A DNA stretch of 64,000 bases, taken from NCBI GenBank assembly GCA_035249305.1, contig DATFGQ010000016.1, positions 1 through 64,000 of the forward strand, given 5' to 3'. The stretch comes from DASUNP01 sp035249305. Lineage in GTDB: Bacteria; Acidobacteriota; Blastocatellia; UBA7656. Of this stretch, positions 34,787-42,813 are shown one piece after another (position 1 is the first letter of the stretch; every line of letters begins with the position of its first letter). Under the pieces are notes generated by a model. The model did no database searches. It was not told the origin of the DNA and worked only from the letters and a program-made list of their open reading frames with translations. A program made the position numbers and the translations under genes.

Positions 34787-36163
34787 ATGTCAAACGACGT
34801 TAAACAACCCGACAAACCCGGCGCGAGTGTTGTTCTGCCGACGCTGCCTCAGGCGACGGACGCGGCGAACGCCGGCACGGAGGTCGGCAATTATTTTGTC
34901 GCCACCTATCCTCCCTTCTCCCAGTGGAAGCCCGAGTACACGCCGAGCGCGATAGAGGCGCTCGACCAGCCCCCGCGCACTGAAGACCCGCTCGGGCTCT
35001 ACCTACACATCCCGTTCTGCCGCAAGCGGTGTAAGTTTTGTTACTTCAAAATCTACACCGACAAGAACGCCGCCGAGATCGAGCTTTACCTGAAAGCCCT
35101 CATAAAAGAGAACGAGGTCTACAGCCGCACGAACGCGTTTCAGGGGCGCAAGCTGAGGTTCGCTTACTTCGGAGGCGGCACGCCCTCCTACATCAGCGAG
35201 CGTCAGTTGGACCAACTGGTCGACGGGCTCAACCGCCACGTGAGCTGGGACGACGCCGAAGAGGTCACGTTCGAGTGCGAGCCGGGCACGCTTCGCAAAT
35301 CGAAGCTCGAAACGCTCAAGGCGATCGGCGTAACCCGCCTCAGCCTCGGCATAGAGCATTTTGACGACCGAATACTGGAAGCCAACGGGCGCGCGCACCT
35401 GTCGGCGGAGGTCTACCGCGCCTATGAGTGGGCCCGCGAAGTCGACTTCCCTCAGATCAACATCGACCTGATCGCGGGCATGATGGGCGAGTCGGAAGAG
35501 CTGTGGCGCGAGACGGTCAGGCGCGCGATCGAGCTGGAGCCCGATTCCGTGACCATCTACCAGATGGAGCTCCCCTACAACACGGTCATCTCGCAGGACA
35601 TGATAAAGCGCGGGCTCTCGTCGCCTATAGCCGACTGGCCGACGAAGCGGCGGTGGGTCTCATACGCGTTCGACGAGTTCCAGGCGCGCGGCTACCGCGC
35701 GGCGAGCGCCTACACGCTGGCGACGACGAAGAAGCCCTGCCGTTTCATCTACACCGACGCGCTCTGGCACGGGGGCGATATGATAGGGCTCGGCGTCTCT
35801 TCGTTCTCGCATTTCGGCGGCGTGAATTTTCAGAACGCTCACCGCATCGAAGAGTACTCGCGCGTGCTCGACACGGACGAGCTACAGCTATGGCGCGCGA
35901 TCCGGCTGACGCCGAAGCAGAGGCTCATACGCGAGATGATCCTGCAACTGAAGACCGGGCGTCTCGACACGGGCTATTTCAGCCGCAAGTTCGGCGTCGA
36001 CATCTGGGCGGAGTTCAAGCCACAGTTCGAGCGACTGGCCGAAGAGGGGATGCTTGAGCGGGAGGCCGAAAGGATCGAGCTGACGCGTCGCGGGCTGCTT
36101 GAGGTCGATCACTTTCTCTCCGATTTTTTCGAGCCTGAGCTGAGGTCCGTCCGGTACGTGTAA
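34787..36163 (+). CDS. Radical SAM protein related to coproporphyrinogen III oxidase (HemN/HemW-like)
   Basis: The product has 458 residues. The Fe-S site is C78-R-K-R-C82-K-F-C85 in LHIPFCRKRCKFCYFK. YFGGGTPS, TFECEPGT, GVTRLSLGIEHFDD and the NIDLIAGMMGE segment are the conserved SAM and barrel motifs of the HemN family. The C-terminal HemN domain continues to FEPELRSVRYV. An N-terminal extension of about 60 residues is longer than in HemN. Such proteins include haem chaperones (HemW) and oxidases; I cannot choose. The last 33 bases, including the stop, are repeated downstream at 36399-36431. Confidence 0.85.
   Translation: MSNDVKQPDKPGASVVLPTLPQATDAANAGTEVGNYFVATYPPFSQWKPEYTPSAIEALDQPPRTEDPLGLYLHIPFCRKRCKFCYFKIYTDKNAAEIELYLKALIKENEVYSRTNAFQGRKLRFAYFGGGTPSYISERQLDQLVDGLNRHVSWDDAEEVTFECEPGTLRKSKLETLKAIGVTRLSLGIEHFDDRILEANGRAHLSAEVYRAYEWAREVDFPQINIDLIAGMMGESEELWRETVRRAIELEPDSVTIYQMELPYNTVISQDMIKRGLSSPIADWPTKRRWVSYAFDEFQARGYRAASAYTLATTKKPCRFIYTDALWHGGDMIGLGVSSFSHFGGVNFQNAHRIEEYSRVLDTDELQLWRAIRLTPKQRLIREMILQLKTGRLDTGYFSRKFGVDIWAEFKPQFERLAEEGMLEREAERIELTRRGLLEVDHFLSDFFEPELRSVRYV
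36131..36163 (+). repeat. 33-bp direct repeat, left copy (3' end of the radical SAM gene)
   Basis: The segment begins GAGCCTGAGCTGAGG and ends CCGGTACGTGTAA. It codes for the last ten residues and the stop of the radical SAM gene. It is identical to 36399-36431, and the bases before both copies also share GATTTTT. Confidence 0.95.
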
Positions 36164-36196
36164 AGAATAAGTTTTTTGTGTGGGGAGTGACAATGT

Positions 36197-36400
36197 ATGA
36201 ATCAAACCGTTCTGTCGCAAATTGAAGATACGTTCAATAAACTATCGCTCTCAGATCAACTGCGGCTCATTGAGCGCCTTGTACATCGAGTGCATCAAAA
36301 TACCCTGAGGCAACCAGACGAGATTGACAATCAACTGGTTCTAATGGCCGCCGACCCGGAGATTCAGCAGGAGATTCAAAGAATCGAACAAGATTTTTGA
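36197..36400 (+). CDS. Small antitoxin-like protein
   Basis: A 67-residue protein beginning MNQTVLSQIEDTFNKLSLSD, with the body LIERLVHRVHQNT and the ending MAADPEIQQEIQRIEQDF. This layout is common among small proteins encoded just upstream of toxin genes, mainly in cyanobacteria (RelB-like antitoxin type). No toxin frame follows here. Its TGA borrows two bases from the right copy of the 33-bp repeat. A GGGGAG site precedes the ATG. It appears to have been inserted after the radical SAM gene. Confidence 0.6.
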   Translation: MNQTVLSQIEDTFNKLSLSDQLRLIERLVHRVHQNTLRQPDEIDNQLVLMAADPEIQQEIQRIEQDF

Positions 36401-36431
36401 GCCTGAGCTGAGGTCCGTCCGGTACGTGTAA
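36399..36431 (+). repeat. 33-bp direct repeat, right copy
   Basis: Identical to 36131-36163; the two copies are 268 bases apart. The unit carries the antitoxin-like gene, and no integrase or transposase is present. The copy restores the old 3' end of the radical SAM gene, now outside it. Confidence 0.95.
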
Positions 36432-36452
36432 GGCCCTCCCGCGCTGTCATAA

Positions 36453-36590
36453 CACAATCAACGGAGCATCGATTACACGATCACGAACATGCCGATTAGA
36501 CGCTTCCTCGATTACCTGAGGCAGTCGGGCAACGAGGAGCGGTACATGCGAAGGCTCGTGGAGGCGTTCAACCCGACCAGATCGACGTGA
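36453..36590 (+). pseudogene. Fragment resembling ArsS / DUF3641 radical SAM proteins
   Basis: The frame from after a TAA at 36450 reads DYTITNMPIRRFLDYLRQSG ... YMRRLVEAFNPT and stops. The string TITNMPI-x-R-F-L ... YM-x-x-LV-x-AFNP matches my recollection of the middle of arsenosugar-biosynthesis radical SAM proteins, in which the next segment has a conserved Cys. Neither the Fe-S motif nor the C-terminus is present. It is a decayed fragment. The assignment is tentative. Confidence 0.45.
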
Positions 36591-36645
36591 AAGAAGCCTC
36601 TATCGGGCGTATCATCAAGCTACCGTTCCTCAAGGAGGAGAGCTT

Positions 36646-36747
36646 ATGAGTTTCAATATCACTCTCGCGATTCTTAGCATTCTATGCCTATACCTGCTGA
36701 TAAGCGGAGTGCGCGGTTTATTCGCAAAGAGACGCCCGTCAAAGTGA
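36646..36747 (+). CDS. 33-residue single-span membrane mini-protein
   Basis: It has a strong AAGGAGGAG site and an ATG, then MSFNITLAILSILCLYLLIS followed by a basic end GVRGLFAKRRPSK. One helix of about 19 residues with a positive cytoplasmic tail gives an N-out, C-in orientation. The stop overlaps the GTG of the next mini-gene by four bases (GTGA), a sign of translational coupling. I do not recognise a family. The strong ribosome site and the clean membrane topology argue that it is expressed. Confidence 0.55.
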   Translation: MSFNITLAILSILCLYLLISGVRGLFAKRRPSK

Positions 36748-36842
36748 ATCACGCGCAGAGCATCATCGAGATCGCCGGGGGCGCAGTGATGCTCTGCGCG
36801 ATCATCTACGTTATCGCCAGCAGGAAGATGTGGGGCTTCTAA
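36744..36842 (+). CDS. 32-residue single-span membrane mini-protein, coupled to the previous one
   Basis: It starts at a GTG overlapping the preceding stop (GTGA): MNHAQSIIEIAGGAVMLCAI, then IYVIASRKMWGF. One helix with small residues (AGGAV) could support helix packing, perhaps with its partner. It lies convergent to the alcohol dehydrogenase gene (26 bases apart). No relatives are recalled. Confidence 0.5.
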   Translation: MNHAQSIIEIAGGAVMLCAIIYVIASRKMWGF

Positions 36843-36868
36843 CAATCGCCCACACCCGCAACCCGAGA

Positions 36869-38044
36869 TCAGGCGTCGGGCTTGAGCACCACCTTCATGC
36901 AGCCGTCCTCCTTATTCAAGAAGATGTCGTAACCCGTCGGCGCGTCGTCGAGCCTCAGCCGGTGCGTGATGACGAAGCTCGGATCGATCTCGCCTTTCTT
37001 GATCCTTTCAAGCAGCGGCTTGAGGTAGCGCTGTACGTGGCACTGACCCGTCTTGATCGTCAACGAACGATTCATCACAGAGCCCATGGGGAACTTGTCT
37101 ACGAACCCGCCGTAGACGCCTATGACGGATACGGTGCCGCCGTTGCCGCATGCCATGATCGCCTCGCGCAACGCGTGCGGTCGGTCGCTCTCTAGCATCA
37201 TAGCCTGCTTCGCGCGGTCGTAAGCGCCGATGAGGCCCGGCTTGTGAGCTTCCATCCCGACCGCGTCTATGCAGGCGTCTGGCCCGCGCCCGCCCGTCAT
37301 CTCCTTGAGCGCTTCCAGCACGTTGATCTCTTCGTAATTGATCGTCTCGGCCCCGGCCTTCTCGCGCGCCATGCGCAGGCGGTACTCGAACCGATCGATA
37401 GCTATCACGCGCTCGGCCCCTAGGAGGAACGCGCTTTTGATCGCGAACTGTCCGACAGGGCCGCAGCCCCAGACGGCTATGACGTTGCCCGGCTTGATGT
37501 CGCACATCTCCGCGCCCATGTAGCCGGTCGGGAAGATGTCTGACAAAAAGAGGACCTGCTCGTCGGTCAACCCTTCGTCGATCTTTATAGGCCCTACGTC
37601 CGCGAAAGGCACGCGCGCGTATTCGGCCTGGCCCCCCGCGAACCCGCCCGTCAAGTGCGAATAGCCGAATATGCCCGAGGGCGAATAGCCGAACAGTTTT
37701 TCGGCCATCCACGCGTTGGGGTTCGAGTTCTCGCAGAGCGAAAACATCTGCTTCTTGCAGTGCCAGCAGTTGCCGCACGCTATCGGGAAGGGCACGACCA
37801 CGCGGTCGCCCACCTTGAGGTTCTTCACCTCGCGCCCGACCTCTACGACTTCGCCCATGAACTCGTGGCCGAGAACGTCGCCCGGCTCCATCGCGGGGAT
37901 GTAGCCGTTATAAAGGTGTAGGTCCGAGCCGCAGATCGCCGTGGAGCTGATCTTCACGATCGCGTCGCGCTGGTTGAGTATCTTAGGGTCGGGCACCTCC
38001 TGTACCTCGACCGACTTCATGTTCATCCAACAAGTCGCCTTCAT
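36869..38044 (-). CDS. Zinc-dependent alcohol dehydrogenase (formaldehyde dehydrogenase-like)
   Basis: The product has 391 residues from the ATG after AGGGGGAG. An open frame further upstream to 38383 lies inside the SRPBCC gene and is a shadow. Catalytic-zinc residues are in TAICGSDLHLY and LGHEFMG. Structural-zinc cysteines are in ACGNCWHCKKQMFSLC. The NAD-binding loop is VWGCGPVGQFAIKSAFLLGA. The RVIAIDRFEYR segment is followed by an insert typical of the glutathione-independent formaldehyde dehydrogenase-like subgroup. Its start overlaps the SRPBCC stop by four bases (ATGA), so the two form an operon. Confidence 0.93.
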   Translation of the reverse strand: MKATCWMNMKSVEVQEVPDPKILNQRDAIVKISSTAICGSDLHLYNGYIPAMEPGDVLGHEFMGEVVEVGREVKNLKVGDRVVVPFPIACGNCWHCKKQMFSLCENSNPNAWMAEKLFGYSPSGIFGYSHLTGGFAGGQAEYARVPFADVGPIKIDEGLTDEQVLFLSDIFPTGYMGAEMCDIKPGNVIAVWGCGPVGQFAIKSAFLLGAERVIAIDRFEYRLRMAREKAGAETINYEEINVLEALKEMTGGRGPDACIDAVGMEAHKPGLIGAYDRAKQAMMLESDRPHALREAIMACGNGGTVSVIGVYGGFVDKFPMGSVMNRSLTIKTGQCHVQRYLKPLLERIKKGEIDPSFVITHRLRLDDAPTGYDIFLNKEDGCMKVVLKPDA

Positions 38045-39045
38045 AACTCCCCCTTCCCGCTCTGCTCGGCAGGCTTCGCCGGATGCATGCCGCGATGAAT
38101 GCTTGAGTCCGAGTGAACGACCTCGCCCGTCTCGATCACCTGTTTGAAGCGGCAGAGGTCGCCTTTGACCTGCGAGCCCGGCTCTTCGCCGAAGAGCTTC
38201 GCCAGGCCCGCGCCTATCGAGCCGGCAGGCGGGTTGTAGACCAGCTCGACGCGGACTTCCGTGCCGCGCCCGCCCGGCGCAGGGTCGAAGCGCACTACGC
38301 CCGCGTTCTCCACGTCCGCGCCCTCGACTGACTTCCAGGCGATCATACGGCCGGGAACGTCTTTCGTGATCTCGGCGTCCCACTCGACGGTGGTCCCGGC
38401 AGGCCCTTTCGCTACCCAGTGAGAGCGGCGCTCGCCCGTTATCCGCACCGATACGAGATGGCTCATGAAGGTCGGGAGGTTTTCGAAGTCGCGCCAGAAG
38501 CGGTAGACCTCTTCGGGAGAGCTGTTGACGGTGATCGTGTGGACACGGATGGCGCGGTCCGCGTCGTCTCGGCTCAGTTGTTGAGCGTTATAAATGTCTA
38601 GCGCCGTGACTCCGATCACGGCCGCCGTAGCCGCCTTGAGCCTGCCGTGATCGGCGTTCTTCGAAGAGAAGGCCGCGCCAAGGCAGGCGAGGTCTACGGC
38701 GTCACCTGCGACCCGCGCCCATACCCAGTGGGCGGGCTTCGGGTTAGTGAGAATGCCTACACCGGCTGTGATCTCGCGCAGCCCCATGACGCGAATCAAT
38801 GCGGTGTGACGGCCTTCCGCGCCGATGAAGCGCGCGAAGGCTTTTGGCGCGATGACCTCCGCGAGCCCCAGGCCGATGCTGAACCACCCGAGCCCGCTTG
38901 CTATCTTCTCTTGCGCCGGGGATTTCGTCGCGAGCTGCTTTTGTAAGCTTAAGTATTGCCGGTCGCGCTGCACTACATCGTCTGCGACCTCCGATTGAAT
39001 CTCACGCTCAGGCGCGCGTGCGCGCCTAGTCTGCTCAGTCGCCAT
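38041..39045 (-). CDS. SRPBCC (START-like) protein with N-terminal membrane helices
   Basis: The product has 334 residues from the ATG behind GAGGTGAG (a GTG two codons earlier is possible). Residues about 45-165 contain three or four hydrophobic helices of the DUF4267 kind (SGLGWFSIGLGLAEVIAPKA ... AATAAVIGVTALDIY). From about 180 an SRPBCC domain begins ITVNSSPEEVYRFWRDFENL, with FMSHL and the GTEVRVEL strand, as in the polyketide cyclase/CoQ10-binding group. It may deliver a hydrophobic ligand. It is coupled to the alcohol dehydrogenase by overlap. Confidence 0.85.
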   Translation of the reverse strand: MATEQTRRARAPEREIQSEVADDVVQRDRQYLSLQKQLATKSPAQEKIASGLGWFSIGLGLAEVIAPKAFARFIGAEGRHTALIRVMGLREITAGVGILTNPKPAHWVWARVAGDAVDLACLGAAFSSKNADHGRLKAATAAVIGVTALDIYNAQQLSRDDADRAIRVHTITVNSSPEEVYRFWRDFENLPTFMSHLVSVRITGERRSHWVAKGPAGTTVEWDAEITKDVPGRMIAWKSVEGADVENAGVVRFDPAPGGRGTEVRVELVYNPPAGSIGAGLAKLFGEEPGSQVKGDLCRFKQVIETGEVVHSDSSIHRGMHPAKPAEQSGKGEL

Positions 39046-39401
39046 GCTCACCTCACTTTCTAAGCCACTAAAGGACTTATCAGTCTTTGCACTTTCGGTT
39101 TATCGTTTTCAAACACAAGTTTTTTTTCGTGCAAAGAGTGTGCCTCCGCCGTCGGTTCTTTATGGTGTCTCGGAGCCATTTTCGTGGGACTTTCTGGCAA
39201 CGGGGTGGGTAATTCGCGCCGCGCCGAGAACTGAAAGGCGACATGTTGAGACGAGCTTTCCTAACCAAGCAAAGCAACGAGTTTTCATTTCCGGCCGATT
39301 CGCGTCAGGGGCTGCCCATCTTGATTAATAGAGTAGAAAAGATTGTCATTGGGGAGCGCGTCGAAGTAGTATTGACATACACTTCAGCGAAAGAGGACGC
39401 C
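39046..39401. other. Divergent intergenic region
   Basis: This spacer separates the leftward SRPBCC gene from the rightward LRR-Roc gene. It has a long T-run (about 39119-39127) and a TTGACA hexamer at 39372-39377, but no good -10 at normal spacing. The open frame from 39243 into the Roc gene has no ribosome site or family similarity. Nothing else is recognised. Confidence 0.4.
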
Positions 39402-42020
39402 ATGGCTGACAAGCAGCGAATTCTCGATCTCATTGAACGGGCAGCAAAGAAAGGTTTGGATAGACTCGACCTCAGCAGCAAAGAGTTGACGAGCCTGCCG
39501 CCTGAGATCGCCAAGCTAACTAACCTCACCTTCCTTAACCTCAGCGGCAATCAACTGAAAAGCCTGCCGCCTGAGATCGCCGGGCTGAGGAGCCTGACCT
39601 ACCTCGACCTCGGCAACAACCATCTGACGAGTCTGCCACCGGAGGTCGGCAAGCTCGCCAACTTGACCTTCCTCAATCTAAGCTACAATCAACTAAGGAG
39701 CCTGCCGCCGAAAATCGTAAATCTAACCAAATTAATCCATCTCTACTATCACGGCAATCAACTTACAAGTTTGCCGCTGGAGATCATCAAGTTAAGCAAC
39801 CTAGAACGCCTCGGCCTAGGACATAATCAACTAACGAGCCTGCCGCCGGAAATCGCCGAGCTAACAAACCTGAGAGATGTCTTTCTCGCCTACAATGAAC
39901 TGACGAGTCTGCCGCCGGAGATCGGCAAGCTCGCCAACTTGACAGCCCTCTACCTCCGCGGCAATCAACTAAGGAGCCTGCCGCCTGAGATCGCCAGCCT
40001 CACTGAGCTCACCTACCTCGACCTCAACAGTAATCAACTGACGAGCCTGCCGCCGCAGATAGTCAGCCTGACTGAACTGAGCCACTTAGATCTCCGTAGA
40101 AATCAAGTGCCTATCCCGCCTGAGGCATTAAGGTATCCGAAGGACCTAAAAGCGATCTTTGCTGCGCTGGCCGGACTGATAAGCGGAGAGCGATTAAACG
40201 AGGCAAAGATGTTAGTCGTCGGAGACGGGAAGGTCGGCAAGAGCTCGATCGTAGAGCGATTGCTATACGGCACTTACAATCCGCAGAAAGAAACGACGCT
40301 CGGCGTCGAGATCACCGACGAGATGAAGGTCGTCCAGAGCGAGGTGAAAGGCGAAGGCGACCCGGTCAAACTGAACATCTGGGATTTCGGCGGGCAGGAG
40401 ATTCAGCATTCAACGCACCAATTCTTTCTGACCACGCGTAGCCTCTATCTGCTCGTCATTGATGCTCGCAAAGGCGACCAGCTCAGTAACATCGAATACT
40501 GGCTGAAGCTGATCGAAAGCTTCGGCGGCGATTCGCCCATACTTATCGTCATTAACCAGATCGATCAGTTGAGAGGCCAGCGCCCGCTCAACCTTGATCG
40601 AAAGGCGTTGCAGGATAAATACAACATTCGGGATTTCGTCGAAACCTCGTGCGCGACGGGCGAAGGCATTCCCGCCTTGAAAGCCGCGATTGCCCGCGAG
40701 GTCGAACACTTGAAACACGTGCGCGACATCTGGCCGCGCGAGTGGCTCGCCATCAAACGACGGCTGAAAGACATGCAGGCTGATTACATCCCGGTCGAGA
40801 GGTATCTGGAAACCTGCGGCGAAGAGCGATTGAATGACGAAGACATCCAGAAGTCTTTGCTAGGGCTGCTGCACGATCTGGGCGTGGTAATACGCTTTCC
40901 GGGCGACACGCAAGTGCTCAACCCGCGATGGGTGACGCAAGGCGTCTACGGGCTGCTGACTTCGGCGCGGCTGGTGAAAGCGCAGGGACAGTTGGAGCTG
41001 AAAGACGTTGGCGGAATCCTGGCCTCCATGCCTGATGCCAAAGACCGTTACCCTTCGCACACGCACCGCAGGCTGATCGACGTGATGAAGCATTTTCAGT
41101 TGTGCTTCGAGTTCACCGACCGGCCGGGCCATTATCTCATTCCGCGCCACCTGCACGATAACGAGCTCGACATCCCATGGGACGATGCCGACGCGCTGAA
41201 GTTTCAATACCATTATCTCGAAACGCTGCCCGACTCGATCATCTCGCGCTTCATCGTGCGCATGAACCAGTACATCACCAAACAGTATTATTGGAAGAAC
41301 GGGGTTTTCCTACATAGCGGCGAGAATCGAGCTAAGATCAAAGCCGATCTGATAGACCGCAAAATCTTCATCTCAATAATCGGCAAAGAACAGACCCGCC
41401 GCGCTTTTCTGGCGGTCATCCGCTCGGCCTTTGAAGAAATCAATAGCAACTTTAAGATCACGATCAGGCAACTGATCCCGGTGCCAGAGTTTCCGCATGT
41501 GCTGGTTTCCTACCTGGAGCTGCTCGTCCACGAAGAGATGAACGAACGGGAGATCGTCATCCCCGAATTGCGGAAGAAGTTCTCTGTCAAAGAATTGCTC
41601 GACGGGGTCGAAGAGCCGAGCGCCCGCATGCGACGCCGAGAACGCGACCTGGACGAAAGGAGGTTTCCACCACCTATGCCTGAAGAGATACGTCCCAAAC
41701 CGCGCACGCCATCCGCAATTCAACAGAGCAATCCCTGGCGGTCAGGATGGTTTTATCTGATTAGCTATGTGGTAGTAATTGCCACCATCGTCGCAGCCAT
41801 CGTCGTGCTGAACATATACGGCATCTCCTGGACGACCGCGGCGGTTATTCCCGTTGTCATAATCGGCGGATTGCTGAGCATCGGCATCATAGGCGCGAAT
41901 CAATTGAGAAACGACGACCGGCTGTCGGATGAAAGCTACGTGAAACTGATGATCGAATCATACAAGCGTCTGCCGCTGCTCAGGGGCAAAGGGGAATCGG
42001 ATAGCCTGCTAAAGGAGTAA
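39402..42020 (+). CDS. Roco-type protein: LRRs, Roc GTPase, COR, C-terminal membrane helices
   Basis: The product has 872 residues, with the ATG after AAAGAGG chosen. Ten 23-residue leucine-rich repeats (LTSLPPEI-x-x-L type) span about residues 20-250. The Roc GTPase has P-loop GDGKVGKSS (about 273), a G3-like DFGGQE (about 328), NQID (G4, Gln for Lys) and SCATG (G5). The COR domain follows to about 700. Two hydrophobic helices near 780-830 (FYLISYVVVIATIVAAIVVL) would anchor it. The first 20 residues are helical and charged. Roco GTPases dimerise through COR. The target is unknown. LRR DNA is repetitive at 69-bp steps. Confidence 0.92.
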   Translation: MADKQRILDLIERAAKKGLDRLDLSSKELTSLPPEIAKLTNLTFLNLSGNQLKSLPPEIAGLRSLTYLDLGNNHLTSLPPEVGKLANLTFLNLSYNQLRSLPPKIVNLTKLIHLYYHGNQLTSLPLEIIKLSNLERLGLGHNQLTSLPPEIAELTNLRDVFLAYNELTSLPPEIGKLANLTALYLRGNQLRSLPPEIASLTELTYLDLNSNQLTSLPPQIVSLTELSHLDLRRNQVPIPPEALRYPKDLKAIFAALAGLISGERLNEAKMLVVGDGKVGKSSIVERLLYGTYNPQKETTLGVEITDEMKVVQSEVKGEGDPVKLNIWDFGGQEIQHSTHQFFLTTRSLYLLVIDARKGDQLSNIEYWLKLIESFGGDSPILIVINQIDQLRGQRPLNLDRKALQDKYNIRDFVETSCATGEGIPALKAAIAREVEHLKHVRDIWPREWLAIKRRLKDMQADYIPVERYLETCGEERLNDEDIQKSLLGLLHDLGVVIRFPGDTQVLNPRWVTQGVYGLLTSARLVKAQGQLELKDVGGILASMPDAKDRYPSHTHRRLIDVMKHFQLCFEFTDRPGHYLIPRHLHDNELDIPWDDADALKFQYHYLETLPDSIISRFIVRMNQYITKQYYWKNGVFLHSGENRAKIKADLIDRKIFISIIGKEQTRRAFLAVIRSAFEEINSNFKITIRQLIPVPEFPHVLVSYLELLVHEEMNEREIVIPELRKKFSVKELLDGVEEPSARMRRRERDLDERRFPPPMPEEIRPKPRTPSAIQQSNPWRSGWFYLISYVVVIATIVAAIVVLNIYGISWTTAAVIPVVIIGGLLSIGIIGANQLRNDDRLSDESYVKLMIESYKRLPLLRGKGESDSLLKE

Positions 42021-42025
42021 AACGC

Positions 42026-42811
42026 TTGGGAGAGACCTCGACCGTTCTGGCGACGACGCTCGGTTCGATAATTCTATTGATGTTTCTTTTGTGGCTCACG
42101 AGCCTCGCGCTCAAAGACGCAAGCATCGTAGACACTTTCTGGGGCATAGGCTTCGCCGTGATCGCCTGGATCAGCTTTGCCATCACGAATGGCTACGCGC
42201 CGCGCAAATTAATAATCGCGACGCTAGTGACAATCTGGGGCCTCAGACTCGCGGCTCATATATTCCGCCGCAATCACGGGAAGGGCGAGGACTTCCGCTA
42301 TCGCCGCATGCGCGCGCGCCACGGCGACCGTTTCGCCGTAGTAAGCCTCTTTACGGTCTTCGGACTGCAAGGGCTGTTGATGTGGATCATCTCGCTGCCC
42401 ATTCAAGTGGCGCAAGTTTCGACCGCGCCCGCCCGCTTGAAATGGTTAGACGTGACAGGTGTTGCGCTCTGGGCCATAGGGTTTATGTTTGAAGCGATAG
42501 GCGACTGGCAGTTGATGCGTTTCAAAGCCGACTCGACGAACGCGGGAAAGGTGATGCGGCGCGGGCTCTGGGCCTACACTCGACACCCGAACTATTTCGG
42601 CGATGCAACCGTCTGGTGGGGCCTTTTTCTCATAGCGGCAGCCACGCCCGGCAGCCTCTGGACGATAATAAGCCCGGCCATTATGACTTTCCTGCTGATG
42701 AAGGTTTCAGGCGTGGCGCTGCTTGAGAAGAGTCTTGTTAAGACTAAGCCCGAGTACCAAGATTACGTAAGACGCACGAGCGCCTTCTTCCCCTGGATAC
42801 CCGGGCGATGA
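42026..42811 (+). CDS. DUF1295 / steroid 5-alpha-reductase-like membrane enzyme
   Basis: The product has 261 residues from a TTG after AAAGGAG. There are about six membrane helices. The early stretch VDTFWGIGFAVIAW and LRLAAHIFRRNHGKGEDFRY are diagnostic for DUF1295. The C-terminal GLWAYTRHPNYFGD motif and VALLEKSL ... YVRRTSAFFPW complete the ICMT/5-alpha-reductase NADPH-binding pattern. Substrate unknown; relatives act on isoprenoid or fatty chains. It follows the Roco gene by five bases and is likely co-transcribed. Confidence 0.92.
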   Translation: MGETSTVLATTLGSIILLMFLLWLTSLALKDASIVDTFWGIGFAVIAWISFAITNGYAPRKLIIATLVTIWGLRLAAHIFRRNHGKGEDFRYRRMRARHGDRFAVVSLFTVFGLQGLLMWIISLPIQVAQVSTAPARLKWLDVTGVALWAIGFMFEAIGDWQLMRFKADSTNAGKVMRRGLWAYTRHPNYFGDATVWWGLFLIAAATPGSLWTIISPAIMTFLLMKVSGVALLEKSLVKTKPEYQDYVRRTSAFFPWIPGR

Positions 42812-42813
42812 CC

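Noticed and set aside
38045..38383. Upstream extension of the alcohol dehydrogenase frame
   Set aside because: Lies inside the SRPBCC gene in another frame; the ATG at 38044 has a ribosome site and begins the family's conserved start.
39459..40133. Regular 69-bp DNA periodicity that could suggest a tandem repeat or CRISPR
   Set aside because: It codes for ten 23-residue leucine-rich repeats; there are no uniform spacers or conserved palindromic repeats.
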